A stretch of DNA of 64,000 nucleotides from Datura wrightii (Eukaryota > Streptophyta > Magnoliopsida > Solanales > Solanaceae). Shown piece by piece: positions 23,023 to 34,335 of the stretch (positions are counted from its first letter, which is position 1; the number at the start of each line of letters is the position of its first letter). The stretch covers positions 168,583,001 through 168,647,000 of the forward strand of contig JASDFA010000016.1 in the NCBI GenBank assembly GCA_035772735.1, given 5' to 3'. The notes beneath the pieces were generated by a model that was given only the letters and a program-made list of their open reading frames with translations, did not search any database and was not told the DNA's origin. The position numbers and the translations under genes were made by a program.

Positions 23023-26000
23023 TTAAACTTGAAACAAATGAGGACATCTAGATCTCATGTTTTCCTTGGCTTCCCAGGTCATATCTTCTTTATTCTTGTT
23101 CCTCTACATTACCTTAATAGAGGTGACATCTTTGGTTCTCAACCTACGAACCTGCCAATCTAATATGTCCACTGGAACCTCTTCCTAAGCTAACTCCTCA
23201 GTAACCTGGACGTCCTCAGTAGGTACAACTCGGACAGATCTCCTATACATTTTCGCAGCATTGATACATGAAAGACCGGGTGAACAAATTCCAATTCGGA
23301 AGGCAGATCTAGCTCATATGCCACCTGACCTATTCTCCGGAGGATTTGATATGGGACAAGAAACCTAGGGCTAAGATTTCCCTTCTTATCAAACCTCATC
23401 ACGCCCCTCATTGGTGAAACTTCTAGAAATACCCAATCGTCTACATTGAATTCCAAGATTCTACGCCACACATCAGAGTAAGATTTCTGGCGACTCTGAG
23501 CTGTTAGCAAGCATTCTCTGATGAGCTTTTGTTTCTCTTCCGACTGGTGGATCATGTTGGGTCCAACTAGTTCTAATTCTCATACCTTGAACCAACCAAC
23601 TAGGGACTTACACTTTCGCACATATAAAGCCTCATACAATGCCATCTGAATTGCTGAATGATAACTGTTGTTATAAGCAAACTCAATAAGGGGTAAATGT
23701 TCATCCCAGCTGCCCCAAAAGTCTTGCACACATACCCGTAACATATCTTCAACTGTCTGAATTGTACGTTCTGCCTGTCCATTTGTCTGAGGATGAAATG
23801 CCATAATCAGATTAACTTGTCTACCACACCTCTCTAAAAAGACTACCAGAACCTAGCTGTGAATTGTGCCCCTCTGTCAGAAATGATAGATACTGGGACA
23901 CCATGTAATCTAACTATTTCCCTGATAATAGCTTGACAAAATCCTCAGTTGAGAAAGTGGTCCTGAATGGCAGAAAATGAGCTGACTTTGTTTGTATGTC
24001 AACAATCACCTAGATGGAATCAAATTTGCGTCTAATACGAGGTAATCCTGTCACAAAGTCCATATTGATTGCCTCCCGTTTCCACATAGGCACTGTTATT
24101 TCCTATGTCAATCCGTGGGGTTTTTGATGTTTTGCCTTTACCTGCTGGCAATTAGGGCATTGTGCTACAAATTCTACTACACCCTTTTTCATTCCCGGCC
24201 ACTAGTAAATCTCTTTTATGTCATGATACATCGTTGTTGAACCTGGGTGCAGAGAATAACGGGAATAATGTATCTCTACCATGATCTGATAGCGATGTCC
24301 TACCACATCTGGAACACAGAGGCGACCCCTACATCTTAAAACCCCATCCTTAGTTACCTAGAAGGCTGGTACTTCTCCCTTCCGTACCTTATCTCTGAAC
24401 TGTGCTAACTGAGGATCTTCATACTGCCGCTCATTTACTTCTACAACTTGGGATGATATTGCAGTATTCTGAATCCATGCCCCGTTGTATCCTGAATCTA
24501 CTATTCGGATGGCTAGGCCGGCTAATTGATGTAATTCTCAAGTCAACTCCCGCTGTTCTGGTTTTAAATATACTAAACTCCCCATGGATCTATGACTGAG
24601 GCATCTGCTACAATGTTGGCCTTTCCTAGATGATACAAAATGTTCATGTTGTAGTCTTTCAGCAATTCTAACTAGCAACGCTGTCGTTGGTTCAACTCTT
24701 TCTGAGTGAAAATGTTCTGGAGGCTCTTATGATCAGTAAAAATGTCTGCATGCACCCCGTACAAGTAATGTCTCCAGATCTTTAAGGCATGGACTACTGC
24801 CGCTAACTCCAGGTTGTGAGTGGGATAGTTCTTTTCATGTTTTCTCAACTGCCTCAAAGCTTAAGCAATCACCTTACCATGCTGTATTAGGAAACATCCT
24901 AACCCAACACCTGAAGCATCACAATACACAGCATAACCTTCAGATCCTTCAAGCAACGCTAGTACTGGAACTGCTGTCAATCTCTTTTTCAGTTCTTGGA
25001 AACTCTGTTCACATGCTTTGGTCCAGTGAAATTAAGCTGCTTTTTGAGTTAACTTGGTCAAAGGAGCTGATAAGGTAAAAAACCCTTCTACAAACCTTCT
25101 TTAATACCCACCTAACCCCAGGAAACTACGTACCTCAGTTGCAGTTGTAGGTCTAAGCCATGTCTTTACTGCCTCAATCTTCTCGGAATCTACCTAAATA
25201 CCAGCCTCTGACACAAGACGGCCCAAAAAGGCTACATAATTCAACCAAAACTCATATTTAGAAATTTTTGCATACAACTGGCGATCTCTAAAAATTTGGA
25301 GCACTGTTTGCAAATGATCCCGATACTCTATTTCCAAACGAGAATACACCATAATATCATCAATAAACACTATCACAAACAAGTGCAGATATGACCTGAA
25401 GATGCTATTCATCAGATCCATTAACACTATAGGAGCATTTGTAAACCCAAAGGATATGACTAAGAAATCAAAATGGCCATACCTGGTCCTGAAAGAGGTT
25501 TTTAGAATATCCCTCTCTCGAACCCGAACCTGATGGTACCTAGAACATAAATCAAGTTTTGAGAAATACTTTGCCCCCTATAACTAATCAAACAAGTCAT
25601 CTACTCTGGGAAGCGGGTAGTTGTTCTTAATGATGACTCTATTTAGCTGCTGGTATTTTATACACATGCGGAGGGAGCCATCCTTATTTCTTACATACAG
25701 AACTGGTGCACCCCACTCGGCTTGATAAAGCCCTTATCTAGTAGATCCTTCAACTATTCCTTCAATTCTCTAAGCTCAATAGGATCCATTCGGTATGGAG
25801 GGATGGATATAGGCTGAGTACCAGGTAATAAGTCGATCGCAAAATCGATCTCCCTTTTTAGGGGAAGACCCAGAAGTTCATCTGGGAATACGTTTGGAAA
25901 TTCATTGACTACTGTATAGACTGAAGAGTCGGGGACCCCTCTTGAACATCCTGAACCCTGGCAATATGATAGATGTAGCACTTTTCTATCAACTTTCTCG

Positions 26001-26412
26001 CTCGAAGATAGGATATACCTTTTGGCGTGGACGCATTGCCTTTCCACTCCTGTACTACCTCCCCTGGAAAGTGAAATCGGACAGTCTTGGTCCAGCATTC
26101 TACATTGGCATAACATGGTGCTAGCCAATCCATGCCAATAATTGTATCAAAGTCGATCATTTCTAATTCCACCAAATTTGCTAAAGTCTGGCGACCAACA
26201 ACCTCTACTGTGCAATCCCGGTAGATCCTTTTAGATAAAATAGAATCACCGACGAGTGTAGACACTGAAAAAGGTCGCTGAAGCAATTCTGGCGTGATGC
26301 CGAATTTCTGGGCTACTAGTGATTTCATAAAAGACAAAGTGGAACCTAGGTCTATTAAAACATAAACAAAATGAGAGCAAATGTCCAGCATACCTGTCAC
26401 CGCATCAGGCAA
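23023..26412 (-). pseudogene. E2 pol pseudogene: protease, RT, RNase H, integrase, chromodomain-like tail
   Basis: Read right to left. Protease is at 25909-26412 (VLIDLGSTLSFM active site, usually D-[SPT]-G; GMDWLAPCYANVEC later). RT spans ~25100-25900: the entry segment EIDFAIDLLPGTQPISIPPY, then FVIVFIDDIMVYS near 25356-25390 with the two catalytic Asp intact. RNase H includes 24672-24857 (DLELAAVVHALKIWRHYLYG and FTDHKSLQ). The integrase zinc finger lies at ~24110-24290 (CPNCQQVK). The core (INMDFVTGLPR near 24050; HPQTNGQAERTIQ near 23780) and the C-terminal part at 23190-23555 follow. The chromodomain-like tail (MTWEAKEN) ends with a stop at 23023-23025. Several frameshifts and stops interrupt every domain boundary, so no full protein can be made. 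Confidence 0.9.
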
Positions 26413-26439
26413 CGATTCTGACTCCTATCGCCTTGGTAA

Positions 26440-27845
26440 AGCATAAGTACGATCTGGATCGGTGCCTGAGCTAGATTCCCCTAAGATTCCTTCTCCTCTG
26501 CCGACTGGAGTTGAGGGCCCACGCGCTATTGGAGATGCTGGGGCACGTGACCCTATTGAAGATCTATCCTGTCGGTCCCGATCATTCTAACCGCTAGCTG
26601 GACAGTCTCTCATCGGGTGACCCTCTTGTCCACACATGTAACACACTATTCAACCATACCTTCATGCCCCAGAATGACGTCGACTACAAATAGGTCAAAG
26701 TGGCACTATTAATCTACTCTGCTCTGACCCTCTCTACTGTTGCGAACCCAATGGCTGTAAGCTCTCGCTGGGCTTTGACTGTCCCCGGCGGCCTGGTCTA
26801 CCACCCTATTACTTCTGTGAAGGTGGGGGCCTGAGTGGTCTACCTGATAGTCTTGGCGTGGGTCCGCCATGAAACTCCACCTAAGTGTTACTCGGTCTAG
26901 CCCTGCAGCGCTGCTCCTGATTTTTCCTCTCTATCTCCTGCTGCCGCTGCTTGATCCCCTCAATGTTCTGGGAAAATTCCTGAACATGGGCAATGTCCAT
27001 GTCCTCTCATAGAGTAGCCATAATACAAGTCTCTACGTACTCTAGAAGCAGCCCCATAATAAATCAATGAACCCTAGTTGGCATGGTATCTACAAAATTT
27101 GGTGCATATCAGGATAAAGAGTCAAACCTCATAGCATATTCCCGAACACTCATCGAACCCTACTCCAGATGCAGAAACTAATCTACCCAGGCCTGTCGAA
27201 TTTCTCGCGCCAAATAGTGGTCTAGGAGGGCCTTTGAAAAAACTAAACCGAGTTGGAGGGGAAACATCTCCACCTCGGGACCTTTCCCAACTCCCGTACC
27301 ATAATACTGCTATGTCCCGCAAACGAAATACCGCCAACTCAGCTGACTCCACAGGAGTGGCATGCATTACCCTGAAGAGCCGCTGCAATTGGTCCAAAAA
27401 GTCCTGAGGGTCCTCGTCTTAGTCTGTCCCTGTGAACTCCAGGTGTCTCAGTGCAAGAAACACTCAAACCCTCGAACTACCTGGTCCTCCTGAAGATTCG
27501 GCAACCACGGGTGCCACTAGATGACGATGTGCAGCTATCATCTTAGCTAACATAACAACAACACTCCTGACCTCCTGGTCTGATGGTGTCGGTATAGAAA
27601 CTGCTGGAGGTGGTGCCGACACATCTATCGCTCTGGGCGGCTCCTGACAGGGCAGAGACTACTGGGGAGATTGAGGTAGAGTCTCCCTGTTGCCATCAGA
27701 TTAGGCCAACTCTGATTGAGCACCCTGCTAGTGCCCTATCCTATAGTAATATCCAACTTTCTTCCAGTCGAGCTAGTGCCCTGTCCTACAGTAATGTCCA
27801 ACTTTCTTCCAGTCGTGGGTTCTTGCCTGTTCGACATTTCTCTGT
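26440..27845 (-). pseudogene. E2 gag pseudogene with CCHC zinc knuckle
   Basis: The capsid part is visible at 27122-27430 (LDQLQRLFRVMHATPVESAE, then AVLWYGSWERSRGGD), a retrotransposon Gag signature. It shifts frame after ~27260. The nucleocapsid CCHC knuckle CYMCGQEGHPMRDC lies at ~26601-26645. The start is likely the ATG at ~27840 (MSNRQEP...), about 190 bases after the primer site. It is preceded by TCTACAG, so a spliced leader is conceivable. Stops near the N-terminus and frameshifts in the capsid make it non-functional. Confidence 0.85.
27730..27822 (-). repeat. Two-copy ~45 bp tandem repeat at the start of E2 gag
   Basis: The segment containing TAGTGCCCTRTCCTAYAGTA and CAACTTTCTTCCAGTCG occurs twice in a row with few differences, with the second copy adjoining the probable gag ATG. 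Forty-five bases is fifteen codons, so the duplication keeps the frame (repeated GRKLDIT in the minus-strand translation). Confidence 0.75.
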
Positions 27846-28035
27846 AGACAAGTAGAATATGGAAAGCTTAGGGACTCAACCCTAAACCGTACAACTCTAT
27901 AGCACGACTGGAAGAAAATAAAGAGTAACCATCCTATCATGCCTCGCAGCCTCCTACCTATAGAATGTGGTGCACAATACATCCATAGACAAGACTCTAC
28001 TTAGCATGGCTTGCAGACTCCCTAGGATACGACCT

Positions 28036-28047
28036 GCTCTGATACCA
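28036..28047 (-). other. Primer binding site of E2
   Basis: GCTCTGATACCA on + is TGGTATCAGAGC on minus, complementary to initiator Met-tRNA, four bases inside the 5' LTR end. It establishes the minus orientation. Confidence 0.94.
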
Positions 28048-28051
28048 TGTT

Positions 28052-30083
28052 TGTCTCTCCCCACCTTGGGAGGCATGACTGGCACCTAGTGCCCTACTAG
28101 GATCTAAACTAGCCTGACTGAGCTTATGCACCTACGGTGCACGCCTAATCTTTAAATCAAGAAGACGACGAGCTATATCTCTGCTATAAACACCGCCCCC
28201 GACCGAAAAGGCGTTATAACAACCTGTAAAAGAAAAAAACTAACCTGAAACAGATAATAAAGAGGAATCCTATCAGGGACAATAAGACCACCATGATGTC
28301 TAGTTATGATTGTAAAGTAAATCCAACACTAAACTAAGTTATGCCCGACAAGGTCGCTAACTAACGGTTAAATAAGTCCGACACAGCCAACACGTAAAAT
28401 AATGCATACACAGGCCCCACCTAGCCAACAAAACTAACCATAGGGAATCTTAAACAATCTGCAAGCCTCTAGGAGTGATATAATGGTCGAGATAGGGCCC
28501 CGACCTACCCATAAACTATACAATCAAAAGGAGTAGACCTTCAATCTATTAGATATAGAGGAATGGAGTTGACTGCCTTGCTAACTCTAGCTGAAAGTTA
28601 AGAAGATCCTGGTCCACGTCTATCGGCACCTACAAGCAAGTAATGCAGCACCCAAGAAGGGCGTCAGTATAATATTTACCGAATATGTAAGGCAGTAATT
28701 ATAAATAACTGAATGAACTAAAAGAAAATTGGAGGTAACTAAAAGAAAGGAATCGAGTTACTACCTGAATAGCTAAACTTCCTACTTTCTAATCTATCAG
28801 TAACTAATGCAACCAACATAGAATAACCCACCCGGGGCCCCCAGAAGCCCTGGCGAGTACCATTCAATCTATATACCCCTACAAGGTCACACTGAGTCAA
28901 ATTATAACTATAGACGTCCTACCAGTCCCCTAGGTATGCAATTGAGCCCGCTAGGCCCCTGAACTATAGCTTTTTCTAAGTCTAGTGGACTACTAATATC
29001 TACATTGCAGGCACCAGGCTCGATGAGGGTGTGGTGCCGATATGACATATAATAGTCTAGCCACGGAATGGACTATAAGACCCTTATAGATGGCATACCG
29101 CTCCTTGGAGCGACGTCATCTTGCCCCTGGCGGGCATCGACACAGTTATTAACCTGGGGGTAGGTTATGGAGGGCTATACAAGACAAAGTCAATCCCAAA
29201 CTAAACATAGAATATTGGTCTCAGCTAACAACAACAACTAGTTATAATAAATATAATTCTGGCTCTCTTACTGGGATTCAAATTGAGTTATAATACTAAA
29301 GAAACTAACTTGCAGAACGAATTTGCCTTAGCATACCTGGATTGCTGATTTTTTATTAACTGGTGAGTTTCAATTCATATTCAATATCTCTTTCCAACTA
29401 TAATTGTATTACTGGGAGAATGGGACTAGTTTTGTGCTATATTCGGCAAAAATGATAACTTTTAATACTAATATTAACTATACTTCAACTTAATGAAATA
29501 CAGTCAAAATTGAATAATTTCCCGAGAATTCAGAAGGGAGAAATGCTTAATTGAAGCTTGTGATCGTATAAAAATTAATTTGGAGCAATTCTGACAACTT
29601 TTTCTCAGGGGGGCTACGATTTACTAGGCGAATTTCAAGAAAATAACTCCGCAGTAATGCTTCGCTGTAGATTTTGGATTCAGTATTTGATTTAAGTTGA
29701 ATTTGGACAATGTTTGATAGCGTAAACAGAAGAAAATATATATAAAATGGCGTGCCTCTCTTTCTAAACGAAGATATATGTATATGTGAAATGAAAAGAA
29801 AGAACACATAAAGTTATATATAATATTTGGGTGGTGGACAAAGGGTTCGTGGCACGGCCCCCAACGGGCCAAAAGTCGGACATGTCACGGAGCCCAATGT
29901 GCTAGGGAAGGGTTCGTGACACGTTGCCCCTTTGGGCAGCTTGTCCATCCTTTCCCTTCGCTCCCCCAAATCCACGTTGGTTCGACCTTTCCCCGGGCGC
30001 TTTGTTGTACGCACCATACTCTAAAACTCTTGACTAACATACAAATACGCCGACTAAAGGTTAGGAACTTACGGGGTGTAACA
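28052..30083 (-). repeat. 5' LTR of E2 (2032 bp)
   Basis: It runs on + from TGTCTCTCCCCACC to ...CTTACGGGGTGTAACA. It matches 20691-22775 with scattered substitutions and a few deletions (for example ~30 bases missing near 28810 relative to 21450). The minus TATA-like run is near 29733-29748. Confidence 0.94.
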
Positions 30084-30088
30084 GATAG
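30084..30088. repeat. Target site duplication of E2, right copy (GATAG)
   Basis: Identical to 20686-20690; it closes the insertion. Confidence 0.95.
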
Positions 30089-31028
30089 CTCCCGTCATTG
30101 CTATTGTTCAACCCTTATGGGTCTCCATAGGTGGTGAAATCAGAAGGCATGATCTAAAGTTTGAAGCCAAGTTGTGGCTGGAGTTTGTTTACAGCTGCAT
30201 TAAACCCTCTAAAAATGACCAAAGAGTGAATCTTGAGGTACCCACATTCATTGCCAGCATCATGACAGTGGTGCCCATTAACTTTAGGGAAATAGTGGCC
30301 ACACAAATAAAGTGTAAGGACAGACAATAAGGAACATCAATGCCATATGATATTCTCATCTCTCAAGTGTGCCTCAAAGTGGGGATCCCATTATTCCCTG
30401 ATGAATCATCGAGCTCCGCCACTAGTGTCATTAATGTTGAAAGAAAAAGGGATGCGGATGCACCCAAGATAAAAAGAAAGAGGATGCAAGCATGGGAGAC
30501 TCCCGAGGATTCCACCTCTCATGACGCAGAGGATACTCCCATTGCTCCTGACCTTAACATGCCTAACCCTAAGACATCAGGTCATGCATTTGAAGAAGCA
30601 CCATTTAGGGGGCCTTCACCTCCTCCCACATCCTCTCACCCAAGAGGAATACAGAAGCTAGCTGAGATGACACAATCTCAGAAGAGACAACTCCAATTGT
30701 TGGTTTAAAATCTCCCTGCTCTAATCGTTAGAATAGTGAATAGGGAGATGAAGAATTTATTTGATATCTTTACCAAGCTATTCTCCCAAGCGAATGTGGT
30801 TCAGGGAGCAGTCTCTTCTCTTCAAGCTGAGGTGAGAGAATTGAGGAATCGGGCACCAATAGAGGACCTGAACATGAGTATATTTGATGTAGCCATGGCT
30901 GCCCCATCTACAGCCGGGGGCCCCATTGATTATATATTTGAGGGTTTAGGTGGGGATGAGGAGAAAAACTTGGGCATGGTCAGTCTTGATGAGAATGAAA
31001 AGGCCAATGATGATGAGGACGAGTAGTT
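30089..31028 (+). pseudogene. 3' part of the interrupted 'plant transposon protein'-type ORF
   Basis: The frame cut at 20690 continues here in phase for ~80 codons (WVSIGGEIRRHDLKF, then AKLWLEFVYSC and NFREIVATQIK). It meets a stop at 30328-30330, stays open in the same frame from 30340 (MPYDILISQVCLKVGIPLF), meets a second stop at 30706-30708, and is open again to the stop at 31026. Only two in-frame stops in ~940 bases suggest fairly recent loss apart from the insertion. The middle is basic and Ser/Pro-rich, with a coiled-coil-like stretch ~30736-30880 and an acidic C-terminus (ANDDEDE). The same organisation occurs in the intact ORF at 54777-55997. Function unknown. Confidence 0.72.
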
Positions 31029-32060
31029 GCAATAGGAACTGTAGTCGCATCAGGGAGTTCCTATTATCCATTGTTCTTCATGTATACATTGGGGAAAACG
31101 TAAATGCATAGCTGGTGGGGGTTGTGTATCCGTTTTGTTGGTCATGTTTGGTCTTGTGTTGGTCTCTTTGTTGCCTTTGTTGGGCTAAATCTCTTATGCT
31201 TTGGTTGTTAGTTTTAATTTTTGCTTAAGTTGGTTGAATGCCCTTGACGGACTTTTGTTAAAAGAAATGTTGCTTGTTGATTTTGTAGTTCCATTGATGG
31301 GTTCATTCTAAACTGCCAAATTTAATGACCCATGTTTTACTAATCACCTTTTCTCATAGTAGTTAGCAAATAAACTCTAAGGATTTTCTCTATGCCACGG
31401 TTCTTTCCAAGGAGCGATTTCCTTTCCTTTTCTTTTATTGTCGAACCGGGTGGCGTTTCCCAATGATAGATTGAGAGATGACTTTCTTAAGGAAAAATGC
31501 CAAGTTTAGAGTCTTTATAAGTCAGTTTTTGCAATTGCATTTGAGTGGTACCACCAAAAATTTCTCAAATAGCATTGAAAAAATGAATTTTGATGAAAAA
31601 AGGGCATTTGAATTTAAAAGTTGAGTACTCTTTTGTAATAAGTTGCACATTCCTTTTTTGGCCTTTTGATTCACATTCTCTCTTGTCTAACATCATACTC
31701 TTGTTGTGGTTATGAAAATTGTGTGAACTTCTTGGAGGGTGTTGCTTTGTCGGGTAAAGTTTTAACTTAATTTTCATGCATACATGGTTGTCTAGAACTT
31801 GCCGCAAGTATGACTCAAGGTTAAATCCTAGATGTAGCGACACATAGAATATGATTTTAGGATTTCTTTTGATATCTATTTCACCTACATAACCTCCTTG
31901 AACATCCGTTGTTGCTAGCCAATGTTGAGCCTTTAAACCTTTTACTTGTAATAAGCCTATTACCCTTTTGTAATCCCTATTTTGGCACCCATCCTCCCTA
32001 GTGTTAGTTGTGAAAAAAAATTGATGCTTGAGGCCCAAAAGTGTGAGAATATAAAAGGGA
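31029..32060 (+). other. Athila-type 3' non-coding region
   Basis: No coding region on + fits. The text resembles the region between the last ORF and the 3' LTR of Athila-like elements (a run of 'ttgagcctttaaaccttttacttg', 'cccttttgtaatccctattttggcacccatcc', then 'gcccaaaagtgtgagaa'). It follows the interrupted ORF directly, which suggests that the ORF was the accessory gene of an Athila/Tat-like element on +. The 157-codon minus-strand frame at 31565-32038 is not a gene that I recognise. Confidence 0.5.
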
Positions 32061-33044
32061 GAAATGATAAATATTTCATCATACCTGAAACATAGATCAT
32101 AATCTCAACTCTTCATGAACTTTTATAAATTGGGCATCATAATTGTAAAACTTGAAAATCATAATTTGTAATTGAAATCATTATAAAACATGACCATGAA
32201 TCTTAAAACAAAACTAGAAACATGAATAGATTTTACCATGATAGATACTAAGAGAATTTCACAAATTAGGTTTAAACCCTAATAGACTCATCAACTTAGA
32301 ATTTAATGAATTAGAAGAGGATTTGGGCATGGGAGCCAAGCACTACTCCTATTCATAACCCTACATACTTGGGTGCTTTAAATTTCACAACCTCTCTTGA
32401 GAATCCAAGTGAATTGAGGAAGAACCTAAAGAATCCTTTAGTTTGATCTTCAATGGACTCCTTGATCTTGCATGCATGGAATGGGGAAGTTTTGAATAGG
32501 CTTAGTATCCTTAAAACCCTTCAAATTCCGCTTAAAATGACATAGTTTAGGACTTAGGGGCTTAGGAATTATGAAAACACCCTTACTAAAATGTAGGGAA
32601 AAAACACTATGCCAGTCACCGTGAAGGACACCACGACTCGTGGTGTACCTAATAAATCATGGTGACTTACTATTGAAGTTCAGTTCCAAAATTTCAAATT
32701 TCAAATCCTGCTCCTGGCCACGACCAACTCCAAGAGTCATAGAGTCACTTCACGACTCGTGGCTGCTTCTCATGGCATCTCCGAGAAAGGAACCTTGAAC
32801 TATAGATTATCTTTACCATGACTCACTTAACAACTCGTTTCCATAACCACGACCCATTGCTTCTCTCATGGTCACCCCTGGCCACGAGTTCCTACAATTG
32901 TCCCTTCACTTCATGAGTCACTTAACGACTCGTGAAGTCTCCTCACGGGTCACTGGATGACTTGTCCTATGACCTGATGGAGAATTTCCTATTTCCTCCA
33001 TTTGAACCCTCGGGTCTAATCTAAGGGCTTTCCGAGCATTAAAA
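32061..33044 (-). repeat. Chromovirus-like LTR, truncated, minus strand
   Basis: It matches 46995-47990 closely ('catttcatcatac', 'cttcatgaactttcataa', 'acaccacgactcgtggtgtacc'). Its right end (~33044) carries degenerate LTR start sequence followed by a polypurine tract on minus, so it is a 3' LTR. The left half of the LTR is missing. Confidence 0.78.
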
Positions 33045-33045
33045 T

Positions 33046-33056
33046 ATCTCCCCTTT
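33046..33056 (-). other. Polypurine tract of the minus-strand chromovirus half
   Basis: TATCTCCCCTTTG on + is CAAAGGGGAGATA on minus, next to the LTR. Beyond it lies GAACATTCATCCTCGAATG, the reverse complement of the segment that also precedes the LTR at 36057. Confidence 0.7.
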
Positions 33057-33274
33057 GAACATTCATCCTCGAATGCGAATGAACATACTAAAAAGATGGG
33101 GAATTGAACTGACATCTCAAATACTGAACATCTAAAGCTAAAAATTGACGGAGTGACTGATTACATAACTGAACTAAATTCATGAATCACACGTACATGC
33201 ATTGACATGAAAGAAACTGGAACATATGAACTGAACATGAAACTGAATAGGGTACTAAGGTGAAAACTGATACC

Positions 33275-34325
33275 TCAAGCTGGAACTAAACCAGAAGGGA
33301 ATAGATACGGGTATTTAGCCATAATATCTACTTCGGCTTCCCAAGTAGCTCGCTTAACATGTTGATTCCTCCAAAAAATCTTTACTGAAGCTACTTCTTT
33401 GTTTCTCACCTTTCGAACCCGATGAACAAGTATTTCAATCGGAACCTCTTCGTAGCGAAGGCTATCCTTCACATGTACGCTCTCCATCAGGACAACTAAA
33501 GCTGGATTACCCATGCACTTCTTTAAAAGCGATACATAGAAAATTGGATATACTAAACCCAATTCTGAGGGCAACTACATCTCGTAAGCAACCTTGCCAA
33601 TGTGTCTCACAATTCTGTACGGTCAAACATAATGGGGACTAAGATTCCTATTTTTCCCGAACCTCATCACTCCCTTCATGGGAGATACCTTCAAAAATAC
33701 CCAATCAACTTCGAACTCAAGTTCTCTCCTCCTCACATCCGCATAGGACTTTTGGCTACTCTAAGCTGTCTTCAACCTTTCGTTGATAAGTTGAAATTTC
33801 TCCATAGCCTCATGAACTGAATTTGGTCCCATCACTTTAGCTTCACCGACTTCAAACCACCCAATACGCGATCTACAACTCCACCCATAAAGAGCCTCAA
33901 ACGGAGCCATCTGAATGCTGGAATGATAAGTATTGTTATATGCAAATGCGATGAGAGGTAAATGATCATCCCAATTACCCTTGAAATCAACCACACACAC
34001 TCTCAACATATCCTCAAGAGTCTGAATGGTCCATTCAGCCTGACCATCTATTTGCGGGTGAAAAGCTGTACTAGCTTGACTTGAGTACGAAGTCCCTTCT
34101 AAAATGATCTCCAAAACTGGGAGGTAAATTGAGTATCTTTATCTGATATGATAGATAAGGGTACTCCAAGATATCGAACTAACTCCCGAATGTACAAGTT
34201 GGCATAATCCTCAGCTGAATTGGTAGTCCTTCTTCATGCCATTCCACCAATAGACTTCCCGTAGGTCACGGTACATCTTGATGGCACCTGGATATATAGA
34301 ATATCGGACCCATGAGCCTCATGCA
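33275..34325 (-). pseudogene. Integrase and chromodomain-like tail fragment, minus strand
   Basis: Read right to left: a zinc finger remnant near 34230-34325 (YSIYPGAIKMYRDL), a gap with frameshifts, the integrase core at 33761-34114 (STAFHPQIDGQAEWTIQTLE, LIAFAYNNTYHSS), then the C-terminal domain and chromodomain-like tail at 33275-33574 (EVASVKIFWRNQ, WEAEVDIMAKYPYLF). Stops and frameshifts occur between the parts. There is no RT or gag. It faces away from the related + strand copy at 34336-35811. Confidence 0.85.
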
Positions 34326-34335
34326 ACATCCGGCC

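Larger units (their letters stand above)
20691..30083 (-). mobile_element. Complete chromovirus-like LTR retrotransposon E2 (9393 bp)
   Basis: All structural parts are present in minus orientation: two LTRs (20691-22775 and 28052-30083), primer site (28036-28047), gag, protease, RT, RNase H, integrase with chromodomain-like tail, polypurine tract, and a perfect GATAG duplication on both sides. It is the same family as E1 (shared LTR ends and leader). The LTRs differ by roughly 8-10% by eye, so this is an older insertion than E1. All genes are broken by stops and frameshifts. It landed inside an older reading frame (20467-20690 and 30089-31028). Confidence 0.95.

Noticed and set aside
31565..32038. 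157-codon minus-strand frame
   Set aside because: It sits in Athila-type 3' non-coding text, lies antisense to it, is very Lys/Phe/His-rich and matches no family. I treat it as chance.
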